64,000 nt of DNA from Symbiodinium natans (Eukaryota > Sar > Dinophyceae > Suessiales > Symbiodiniaceae): the NCBI GenBank assembly GCA_905221605.1, contig CAJNDS010002790.1, positions 678,597 through 742,596 of the forward strand, written 5' to 3'. The translations under genes were made by a program, and so were the position numbers. Numbering within the stretch: position 1 is the stretch's first letter; each line of letters opens with the position of its first letter. Below, one piece after another: positions 10,609 to 17,743 of the stretch. The notes under the pieces are model-generated. The model did no database searches, was not told the DNA's origin, and saw nothing but the letters and a program-made list of their open reading frames with translations.

Positions 10609-10621
10609 GGTTATGAGCCCA
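10609..10621 (+). promoter_or_regulatory. Primer-binding site, tRNA-iMet anticodon-region type
   Basis: GGTTATGAGCCCA starts on the first base after the LTR. Its complement, TGGGCTCATAACC, is the anticodon stem-loop of initiator tRNA-Met, with the CAT anticodon inside. Most LTR elements pair with a tRNA 3' end. Drosophila copia instead uses a cleaved 5' half of tRNA-iMet ending in the same TAACC. The position and sequence therefore fit half-tRNA priming. The dinoflagellate tRNA-iMet sequence is assumed and was not seen. Confidence 0.65.
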
Positions 10622-10670
10622 AATTAGGCTTCCTGCGGAATAAGTAAAGATTTTTCGTTTGTTTAACGCC

Positions 10671-13600
10671 ATGGACATGATGCGGCGTCGCTCTGAGCCT
10701 GGACTGTCGCCCACGGCCAATGAAGCCGAAGGAAATCGCGGTGATGGGGGTGAAGAACGACAACAAATGGTACAAGCGCTGACAGATGGTAGGGAGGTTG
10801 CAATGATACAACCAACGCCTCAGGTGGAAAACGAAGTGGTTCCGGTTCCAGCGGCGAATCCTTTCTGGAGCGAGCGGGCTCAAGAAGAAATGAGACTGAG
10901 GCAATCAAGGCCGGCAAGTCTTCCTGCGAGCGGAGGGGATAGAAGTGGTGAAGGTACGAGGAGGCCGCCTTCGCTGCAAGATCTTTTGGGTCAGGAACCT
11001 GCACCTGTTGAGAGACCATCGTCAGGCTTAATGGGCCAGATGGAACGAGGTACTATTGGTGGAGTGCAAGCAGACGAAGAGCTCATTCCTGATGTTGGTG
11101 GTGAAGAACAAAGTGAAGATATGGCGGTGGTAAAGCGTGCGCTGAAAGAGTTGCTTGTGCAAACAAAGGAGCTGGGGAACAGGTTGCATCGGGTGGAGGA
11201 GAAAAGCTATACCTCTGCTGCATCTGGGTCAGCTTCAAGAGCACGGAGCGCTGGAGTGGTGGACGCAAACACTGCATATCCTCTGGGAATGACTCCAGAG
11301 AAGCAGTACCTGCCAGGACAAGTTTTCTATACTGATGGTATGGGTGGTTTTTGGACTGTGTTGCCTGATGGGACATGGCTGCCCATTGAGGGCTACGACC
11401 TGCCAAAGGGTTGTGATCTTCAATCCTTGCCTGGGTCCAGGAAGGGGGATGCTCAAGTGGAGGATGAAAAAGAAGTGCCAATGATGCATGTAGCTGAAGG
11501 GAAGAAACCCTCCAGATTGCCTCCATTGAATTACCCCACGGGAGGTCCTGCAAGTGGTGGATACGCAAGTGGACCACCTGGTTTAACACATGTTCCGATT
11601 ACTTCCGTGCCGTCAGGTGTTGATGGTTCTGCCGCACCTGTGGGGAACCAGCCCGGTTTTGTCTCAGCTCGGGAAACTGCAACGCAAGAGAACTCAGCAG
11701 GATCGGGTGGATATACAATGGTGGATGATGTCCCGTATCGGTGGAAAATGGTTGCTGGGAAGTTGGAATTAGAAAAGGTTCCGCTCACAGCTGTTACGCC
11801 TGGTATAGGACATGGACTACCTCAAGGGCCTGGTGGTAGGGTCAGTTTACCTCCTGGAGCAGTTGTGCCACGTGGTATGCCAATCATTGGTGATAGTTCT
11901 GGAACCGAACGTCCGGAGGCTCTTGGGAAGCATGTGATGAGCCTTCCAACTTTGGCAGACTACACACCAAGCAATCCGACGGCACTGGGTGATTGGATCG
12001 CAATGATCGAACCAATGTTGTCTTCGCTGACAGATACAGGAAGAGTGTGGTGGCAATGCGTCTACTCAAAGGCATATCAAGCGTATGCCAAATGGTTGAG
12101 TGTTTCTCCGCTGGAAAGGTTGGGCATCAAGGCTGAGCTGGAAGGGCTCAAAGTGGTTCAAACTGTGCATGTTTTGTTGGAGCAGAGAGCGGTGTCTTTG
12201 CTGCTACAGGCGATTCCGGAGAGATTGAAGACCGAGATCGTTTCCACTCGAATGTTGGGGTCAGTGATGATATTTTACAAATTGCTGACGGTCTACCAAC
12301 CAGGTGGAGCAAATGAGCGCAGCACAATGTTGAACTTCTTGGTGCAACCATCTCCAGCAACCTCGATCTCAGAGGCCATAAAGGGAGTGCGTCAATGGGC
12401 GCAATGGCGTTCCCGATTAAGGGAGTTGAGAGCGGCCGAGCCGGACGCTACCTTGCTTATCAAGGGATTGGATGGTTTATCATCCGCGTTGCTGGCAAAA
12501 CACCCTACGGTTCATTTCAGAGTGGCATCCTTTCGGGAGAAATTGGGGGTGGACTACTCGCCGACCTCTGAAACTGCGACAAAACTAGCTGAAATGTTAC
12601 AGGCAGAGTTTGAACTGCTATTGCATAGTGCTGGTGATCAAGAGGTGAAGCAGGACTCGGACGCCAAGAAAAGGGCAAGGTTAAACAAGGCCCAAAAGGG
12701 AACTGGTGACGAGACAGAAGAGGGTGATAAAGGCAAAGGGAAAGGAAAAAGGTACAGCGGAGATGGTGAACGTCCTTTCTGTTGGATATATGGGAAGACA
12801 GATGCAGGCTGCAAGTTCGGATCCCGCTGCAAATTTCGCCATGACAAAGACTCCCTTGAGCGAGGAAGATGTTTTGAGTGTGGTGCCGTTGGCCATCTGC
12901 AGCCGCAATGTCCATATAAGGATGGTGCAAGTTCCAATGTGGACTCAAACCCTGAGAGGAATAGATCTAAAGGGAATTCTCCCAAGGGGGGAAAGGGCGG
13001 CAAAGGTGCGAAATGGGGAAATGCCAAAAAGGCAGAGGTAGCTGAAGGGGGAGATGAGACGGCTAATGCGGGATTGGATAAAGGTTCTGCAAGTCCCTCA
13101 TCACCATCAACACCCAATCAGGTCCTTGCTGAAGCGTTGGAAGTGCTGAAATCTATGAAGCTGTCATCAGCACAGTCAGCATCAAGCGGGGATCCCAGTA
13201 TTCGGATGTTATGTGGCTCTGGGTTGTTTCAGCAGGAAGGGAAAGTGGCGTTGGTGGATACAGCTGCTACGCATCTTGCGCGGACGCTTTTTCCATGGGA
13301 ATGTTTACCCGACACTACTGTTACGGTGCAAAGCGCGCTTGGTGGTGTGACAATGAGGATTACAGAGAAAGGGACGTTGATTAGGGAAGACAATGGGCCC
13401 CTGATTATCCCTCTCTGGTTGATTTTGGAGTTTGGGGCGAACCTCACTGTGATCAATGGGATGTGTCACGTGGGTGCAAAATCTTCGCTGGACCAGCTCT
13501 TGTGGTTTGAACATGGCTGTTTGGTTATGGATTACAAAACAGCTGAAAAAATGGTTTTGCATGCTGAAAGGCAGCGTGCGTCTTGGTCCCATTCTCAATG

Positions 13601-14756
13601 GAGGAATGGAAGGGCGGACTGTGGAGTCGGTTCGTCGGATGCCACGTTGTTGCCGAAGCAGGGAGAAGGCCGAGGAGTATGCGTTCTACATGTGGCCAGG
13701 GTTTCTGACACCAATGAGTGTTCGGGAATGGGCATGTTGGACTCGGGAGCATCACATCCTCTCAGATCACTTCGTCCTGGTGAACAGCTTCCGCAGCAAA
13801 AGGTGTTGGTGTCTTTAGCTGTTGGATCTCGGGAGATGTGTATTACCCCAGGTGGGACCCTGGTAACTCCTGAAATGGTAGATCCACTAGTGCCAATTGG
13901 CAAAGCGAGCGCCTTGGTTGGTCTCAGAGTTCAGTGGCGTGGTGGCAAGTGCACAGCCTCACATCCTGTTCTGGGGGAACTTCGCGTTCGTGATCTGAAT
14001 GGGTGCCCTTGTTTGGAAAAGGAGGCGGCGCTTCAGATCATTGATGAAATGGATTGGTGTTCACCAAAGCAAGCATTGAAGGTGGCACGTATGGTTCAAG
14101 GGTGTCCGAATACGGACAACGAGGTGGCTGTAAAAACGTCGTTGCAAAGCGCAGCGCGGACAGCGTCAGCAAATGAGGAGGAGTTTGTCCAGGCATGCTG
14201 GAGATTTCTTCGGTGGTATTATGGGGATACACCAGAAAATACGCTGATGGAGCTGTTGCCACGTGGAGATATTGCGGCGTTGCCTTTCAACCGTCATAAA
14301 AGGAGACGGCTGGCACGAGCAAAAAGGGCGGTGGTACACCTATTTTCGGGAAAACAAAAATGGCATTTTCCCAGTCGGGATGTGGAGGTACTGGAGCTGG
14401 ATTTGACAAAAGGCGATGACCTACATAATTCGAGCGTCTGGAAGTATCTTCTGCATCTGGCGGCTGAAGGAAAGGTGGTTGCTGTGGTTGGAGGACCTCC
14501 ATGCAGGACAGTGTCAAGATTGAGAGGTGAAGACGGTGGTCCACCTGTATTACGCCGGCGCTGTGGGCCTGAACGGTTGGGAGTAAAAAGTCTTCCTTGG
14601 CCACATCAAGAATTAGCTCAAAAGGATGGTGTTTTACTTCTGAAGATGCTTTTCCTATATGACGTGGCGGTGCATTCAAGGTGTGGAACTGCTGAAGTCA
14701 TCAATGGAAGTTCTGTCTTCTTTGGCATGGAAGCCCTGGGGACCCTGAACTCATAG
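10671..14756 (+). CDS. Copia ORF1: gag, tandem protease-like repeats, methyltransferase-like region
   Basis: 1361 codons from the first ATG at 10671, 62 bp after the LTR; the frame is open slightly further upstream without ATG. Residues 1-690 are gag-like, with low-complexity N-terminal segments and a helical capsid-like part. A CCCH finger (C704, C714, C720, H724) is followed by a retroviral CCHC knuckle (C734, C737, H742, C747), and both presumably bind element RNA. Lys/Gly-rich linkers follow. Two aspartic-protease-like repeats have active-site motifs VDTAATH (D863) and LDSGASH (D1024). The C-terminal 140 residues contain LFSG (1224-1227) and GGPPCRTVS (1274-1282), resembling motifs I and IV of cytosine-C5 methyltransferases. 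The frame stops in the middle of that region, and the similarity continues in the -1 frame. The polyprotein is presumably cut by its own protease. Confidence 0.9.
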   Translation: MDMMRRRSEPGLSPTANEAEGNRGDGGEERQQMVQALTDGREVAMIQPTPQVENEVVPVPAANPFWSERAQEEMRLRQSRPASLPASGGDRSGEGTRRPPSLQDLLGQEPAPVERPSSGLMGQMERGTIGGVQADEELIPDVGGEEQSEDMAVVKRALKELLVQTKELGNRLHRVEEKSYTSAASGSASRARSAGVVDANTAYPLGMTPEKQYLPGQVFYTDGMGGFWTVLPDGTWLPIEGYDLPKGCDLQSLPGSRKGDAQVEDEKEVPMMHVAEGKKPSRLPPLNYPTGGPASGGYASGPPGLTHVPITSVPSGVDGSAAPVGNQPGFVSARETATQENSAGSGGYTMVDDVPYRWKMVAGKLELEKVPLTAVTPGIGHGLPQGPGGRVSLPPGAVVPRGMPIIGDSSGTERPEALGKHVMSLPTLADYTPSNPTALGDWIAMIEPMLSSLTDTGRVWWQCVYSKAYQAYAKWLSVSPLERLGIKAELEGLKVVQTVHVLLEQRAVSLLLQAIPERLKTEIVSTRMLGSVMIFYKLLTVYQPGGANERSTMLNFLVQPSPATSISEAIKGVRQWAQWRSRLRELRAAEPDATLLIKGLDGLSSALLAKHPTVHFRVASFREKLGVDYSPTSETATKLAEMLQAEFELLLHSAGDQEVKQDSDAKKRARLNKAQKGTGDETEEGDKGKGKGKRYSGDGERPFCWIYGKTDAGCKFGSRCKFRHDKDSLERGRCFECGAVGHLQPQCPYKDGASSNVDSNPERNRSKGNSPKGGKGGKGAKWGNAKKAEVAEGGDETANAGLDKGSASPSSPSTPNQVLAEALEVLKSMKLSSAQSASSGDPSIRMLCGSGLFQQEGKVALVDTAATHLARTLFPWECLPDTTVTVQSALGGVTMRITEKGTLIREDNGPLIIPLWLILEFGANLTVINGMCHVGAKSSLDQLLWFEHGCLVMDYKTAEKMVLHAERQRASWSHSQWRNGRADCGVGSSDATLLPKQGEGRGVCVLHVARVSDTNECSGMGMLDSGASHPLRSLRPGEQLPQQKVLVSLAVGSREMCITPGGTLVTPEMVDPLVPIGKASALVGLRVQWRGGKCTASHPVLGELRVRDLNGCPCLEKEAALQIIDEMDWCSPKQALKVARMVQGCPNTDNEVAVKTSLQSAARTASANEEEFVQACWRFLRWYYGDTPENTLMELLPRGDIAALPFNRHKRRRLARAKRAVVHLFSGKQKWHFPSRDVEVLELDLTKGDDLHNSSVWKYLLHLAAEGKVVAVVGGPPCRTVSRLRGEDGGPPVLRRRCGPERLGVKSLPWPHQELAQKDGVLLLKMLFLYDVAVHSRCGTAEVINGSSVFFGMEALGTLNS
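13225..13970 (+). other. Two tandem aspartic-protease-like repeats
   Basis: Repeat 1 starts around GKVALVDTAATH, with D863 and a downstream GTLIR strand. Repeat 2 starts around GMLDSGASH, with D1024 and a downstream GTLVTPE strand. The two share the order D-(T/S)-(A/G)-A-(T/S)-H, a V-rich strand about 25 residues on, and a GTL(I/V) strand. The spacing of 161 residues fits a whole-domain duplication. Retroviral proteases act as homodimers; two fused halves would resemble the single-chain pepsin layout. The first copy has DTAA in place of D(S/T)GA, so it may not be catalytic. Confidence 0.6.
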
Positions 14757-14965
14757 GGAAAGATTTCTCTCAGAACGGCAAAACGGTCTTGAGTGCTGAG
14801 GATCTGGTGGATGGTTCTCAGGAAGGGCTCTCGAGTCCTACCTTCTGGAGTTGGCCGGAGGTGAAAAGCTTTTGTGAGCGTTATGGAATGTACGCTGCAC
14901 ATTTTGATCAAGGAGCATTGGGACATGCTCTGGTGAAACCTACGACTTTCCTGGTGTCTGATATG
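14325..14965 (+). other. Cytosine-methyltransferase-like region spanning the ORF1/ORF2 junction
   Basis: In ORF1, VVHLFSG resembles the AdoMet-binding motif I (FxG), and VVGGPPCRTVSRLR resembles the catalytic PC motif IV. After the frame change, ORF2 begins with a PGDPE segment, an aromatic FWSWPEV segment and FDQGALGH...KPTTFLVSD. A related domain with SPPCSTFSRAR, GPR(A/P)LR, GFPWL, RPEHLG and PKPTTF is found on the minus strand at 41020-41440 and 56470-57010. The ENV (VI) and QRR (VIII) motifs of true methyltransferases are not recognisable, so catalysis is doubtful. Capture of methyltransferases by dinoflagellate copia elements has been reported, but identity with those is not shown. Confidence 0.45.
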
Positions 14966-17743
14966 GAACTATGGGAATCGTTGGAACAGGTTCGCGTGGT
15001 TGTTCCGTGGTCAGCAACATTCGCTTCTACCCTGGAAGAGCGTATTGGACCATCCTCCATATGGGCGCGATGGGCGTTTGGATTGGTTAAAAGAATACGT
15101 CACAGGTTGGCACAATGGTTGCATGAGAGCGATGCTGAACGGGAAGCTATGGTGTTAAAAAAAGAAGAACGAGAAGGGACGTTACGGAGGTTGACAGCTG
15201 AGGAGCGAGCTTTCCGTGACCATTGCCTAAGGGGGCATATTCCTTTCAGACGTGATTGTCAAATCTGTGTGTCTGCCGCTGGAAAAGAGCGTCGCCATTT
15301 GAGGCGGAAACATGGGGATGCCTACACTTTATCATTGGACTTGGCGGGTCCATACAAGTGTTCAAAGGATGCTCACCAGCAGAAGCCACGACACGCTGTT
15401 ATTGGTGTGTATCAGTTTCCAATGTTGGATCCCAATGTGGGTCGCCCTCCAGAAAAGGAGGAAGATGCGGATGAGGTGGAAGATCAGGTGGCAGATGAAG
15501 GTGCTGGTGTCGGAGAATGGTTAGGCGATGCAGTCGCTAACTTCGAGGAGGAAGACTCTGCGCCGGTGGAACCTGCGCCAGTTCTGGAGGCAGAGGTGTT
15601 GAAAATCCAAGCTTCTGAAAAATCCTGGAAGGAACTGAAGGACCACTTGACCCAACCTGTCCGTATGATCAACTTCGTTATGGTGGAGCCGATTGTGGAC
15701 AAACAGCAAACAACTGTTTTGTCGGCGGTTCAAAGAATGATGGTGCGCTTGCAGAGACATGGGTATCCGGTGTTGAGAATCCACTCAGATCGAGCGGGGG
15801 AGTTTGTCAATGCACGCTTCCGGTCCTTTTGTGAAACTCGTCTGATATATAGGACCACTGGTGATCCTGGAGTCCCGCAAACAAATGGGCGCGCTGAAGC
15901 ATGTGTGGGTTTATTCAAACGTGGTGTCAGGTCGCTCTTAAAGGAGGCGCGACTCGGGCCGGCGTACTGGGCACTGGCTGCTCGCCATTGGTCAATGTTA
16001 CGGTGGCAGAAAGCTGAAAGGGAGTTGGGGTTAAACCCGAAAGCATTGCTTCCCTTTGGTGCTCAGATTCAAGTCAAACGTCGTCCGTGGGAGTTGCTGG
16101 GTCCGGATGGAACAAAGAAAGGTCGGCAATGGGTCGATCGTACGCAGCCTGCGCTTCTTTTGGGTCCATGCGATGACCTACCTGGTGGTTATTGGGTGGA
16201 AGCTCAAGGGACTGCAAAAGATCCGGATGAACTGGTGTTATTTCCCTGCACTACGATTTTTTCCAATATAAAGGAACCGCCTGAATTGGAGCTGGAAGGG
16301 GTGGTAGAAGAACAGGAGCCTTCTCCTCCAGAGCATCGTCTCAAAGGGAAAAAACCGGCGCTTCGGTTTGCTGATGAGGAAGGTCCTCCTTTACCTCCGC
16401 CTCGCGATCCTCCAGTTCGCCATCGGTTGATGGCAAAAAGCCCGGCCTCTTCACTGCGTGGTCATGTGGGCTCCTTGCGCTTGCTTCGCAAGCGGGGGGA
16501 GAGTCCGCCCTTAGAAATTTTCGAGGATGACATGCAGGGTCTGGGGGGGCTGGAAGAAAATGCAGATGCTGAGGACAATGTTCCTGGTGATGAGTATTGG
16601 CCGACATGCTGTTCTCCTCATGAAGATGCTTATTTGGTCTGCAAAAGTGAGACTGCAGAGGATGGAACGCAGTTGGAAAAAGAAGAGCAAAAAGCCAAGT
16701 CAATGTATGAAAGGTCTATGTACGATTACGTGGACTGTGAGGAGCTTTTGGAAGGGATTGTATACCCAAAGAGGGTGAATCGAAGAGGTGGTATCAACAA
16801 TTGGTGCACAAGTACGCGAGCTCTGGTGTTGGGCCACTATACTCATGGCGGAGTGTGTGGCATTACAAAAGAGACTCATCGAAGGCCATGGCTATGTCGT
16901 TATTTGGCATCATTTGTGAGGCACCACAATCCTGAAGCCAAATTTTCTGCTCTTCAGATCTCGTGCAATGCTCCGGTGTCATTGCATAGGGATAGTCACA
17001 ATGAAAAGCATTGCTGCAATTATGTGTGTGGCTTTGGTGACTATAAAGATGGTCAGCTGTGGGTTGAGGATGAAAAGGTTTTAGAGGAAGGAGCTGAAGT
17101 GGTGGAGCAATCCTATGGGAAGAAAGTCTTGCCTGGAAAGTTGGTCGATATCCACTGGAACTTCATGTCGTTCTTTCCGAGAAAGCTGCATGGCCCTATG
17201 CCTTGGAAAGGGAACAGGGTATCCTTGACAGGGTACACACCTGTTTTTATGGAGCGTTTGAGCTACAAGGATAGGTGCTATCTTCTCCAATGCAAGTTTC
17301 CTCTTCCGGAACCACAAGCTGAAGAAGGTGAAAAAAGGAAATGGTTAAAAATGACGTTGAAAGAGACCTCGCTGGACGACCTTGCAGAGGAAGTCGACTA
17401 CGCTGTGTTCGAAGCGCATCAATGGGCTCTAGAGGAGCATTCGAGCATTCGACGCCTAATTGCTGAACAGGAATGTTGCATTTTGGACGAGTTCCATGGA
17501 TCGGCCAATGAGTCGAATGAGGAAAAAGGATCAGAGACTAGAGAATGGCTGGTTAAAGCAAAAAGGGCTGAGGAACAGCTCTCGAATTTTTGGTCAAAGC
17601 AGCTCAAGTTCAGCAAATGGTACAAGAAAATACCGCGCTTGAGGCAGCAGAGGAGGTTGAGTTCCTGCAAACAAAAACAATCCCTACACAAGAAGCCATG
17701 CAAGAGCTGGAAAAGTGGAGGGAATCATTGTCGGACGAGGTGA
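14696..17743 (+). CDS. Copia ORF2: integrase and dioxygenase-like domain
   Basis: The frame is open from 14696 with no ATG near its beginning, so it probably continues ORF1 after a -1 change. Counting from the codon at 14789: HX4HX6CX2C (H145, H150, C157, C160) is the integrase zinc-binding part. The catalytic core has D184 (SLDLAGPY), D334 (HSDRAGEF) and E370 (NGRAEACV). D334 and E370 have exactly 35 residues between them, the classical D,D35E spacing, whereas D184 and D334 have 149 between them because of an acidic insertion. A proline/charge-rich linker (500-640) follows. A domain with H733-x-D735, H801 and R810 then matches the metal and 2-oxoglutarate ligands of TET/JBP-type dioxygenases. 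The frame ends in an Arg/Lys-rich tail that looks out of frame, and coding continues in ORF3. Confidence 0.9.
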   Translation, partial: SHQWKFCLLWHGSPGDPELIGKDFSQNGKTVLSAEDLVDGSQEGLSSPTFWSWPEVKSFCERYGMYAAHFDQGALGHALVKPTTFLVSDMELWESLEQVRVVVPWSATFASTLEERIGPSSIWARWAFGLVKRIRHRLAQWLHESDAEREAMVLKKEEREGTLRRLTAEERAFRDHCLRGHIPFRRDCQICVSAAGKERRHLRRKHGDAYTLSLDLAGPYKCSKDAHQQKPRHAVIGVYQFPMLDPNVGRPPEKEEDADEVEDQVADEGAGVGEWLGDAVANFEEEDSAPVEPAPVLEAEVLKIQASEKSWKELKDHLTQPVRMINFVMVEPIVDKQQTTVLSAVQRMMVRLQRHGYPVLRIHSDRAGEFVNARFRSFCETRLIYRTTGDPGVPQTNGRAEACVGLFKRGVRSLLKEARLGPAYWALAARHWSMLRWQKAERELGLNPKALLPFGAQIQVKRRPWELLGPDGTKKGRQWVDRTQPALLLGPCDDLPGGYWVEAQGTAKDPDELVLFPCTTIFSNIKEPPELELEGVVEEQEPSPPEHRLKGKKPALRFADEEGPPLPPPRDPPVRHRLMAKSPASSLRGHVGSLRLLRKRGESPPLEIFEDDMQGLGGLEENADAEDNVPGDEYWPTCCSPHEDAYLVCKSETAEDGTQLEKEEQKAKSMYERSMYDYVDCEELLEGIVYPKRVNRRGGINNWCTSTRALVLGHYTHGGVCGITKETHRRPWLCRYLASFVRHHNPEAKFSALQISCNAPVSLHRDSHNEKHCCNYVCGFGDYKDGQLWVEDEKVLEEGAEVVEQSYGKKVLPGKLVDIHWNFMSFFPRKLHGPMPWKGNRVSLTGYTPVFMERLSYKDRCYLLQCKFPLPEPQAEEGEKRKWLKMTLKETSLDDLAEEVDYAVFEAHQWALEEHSSIRRLIAEQECCILDEFHGSANESNEEKGSETREWLVKAKRAEEQLSNFWSKQLKFSKWYKKIPRLRQQRRLSSCKQKQSLHKKPCKSWKSGGNHCRTR
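15420..15640 (+). other. Acidic insertion within the integrase core
   Basis: Residues about 212-285 of ORF2 are rich in Glu, Asp, Ala and Val and separate the first catalytic Asp from the rest of the core. Copia integrases usually have roughly 60 residues between the first two Asp; here there are 149. The stretch is in frame without stops, so it appears to be part of the protein and not an intron, but a small intron cannot be ruled out from sequence alone. Confidence 0.6.
16800..17265 (+). other. TET/JBP-like 2-oxoglutarate/Fe(II) dioxygenase domain
   Basis: Between integrase and reverse transcriptase lies SLHRDSHN (HxD, bases 16985-16993), then CGFGDYKDGQLWVE (a GD...GG.L-type strand), then KLHGPMPW (distal His at 17189) and GNRVSLTGYTP (Arg at 17216). 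The order HxD, G-x-L, H, R-x-S-L is the double-stranded beta-helix signature of TET/JBP oxygenases, which hydroxylate methyl groups of thymine or 5-methylcytosine in DNA. Family membership is inferred from motif order and spacing. RNA-, protein- or AlkB-type substrates remain possible. All four ligand residues are present, so the domain could be catalytic. Confidence 0.6.

Noticed and set aside
14696-14756. Canonical programmed -1 frameshift heptamer at the ORF1/ORF2 junction
   Set aside because: No X-XXY-YYZ heptamer in the correct frame was found in the overlap.
17660-17690. CAAAAAC in the ORF2/ORF3 overlap as a slippery site
   Set aside because: It is not in register with the upstream frame, and ORF3-like sequence already begins before it.
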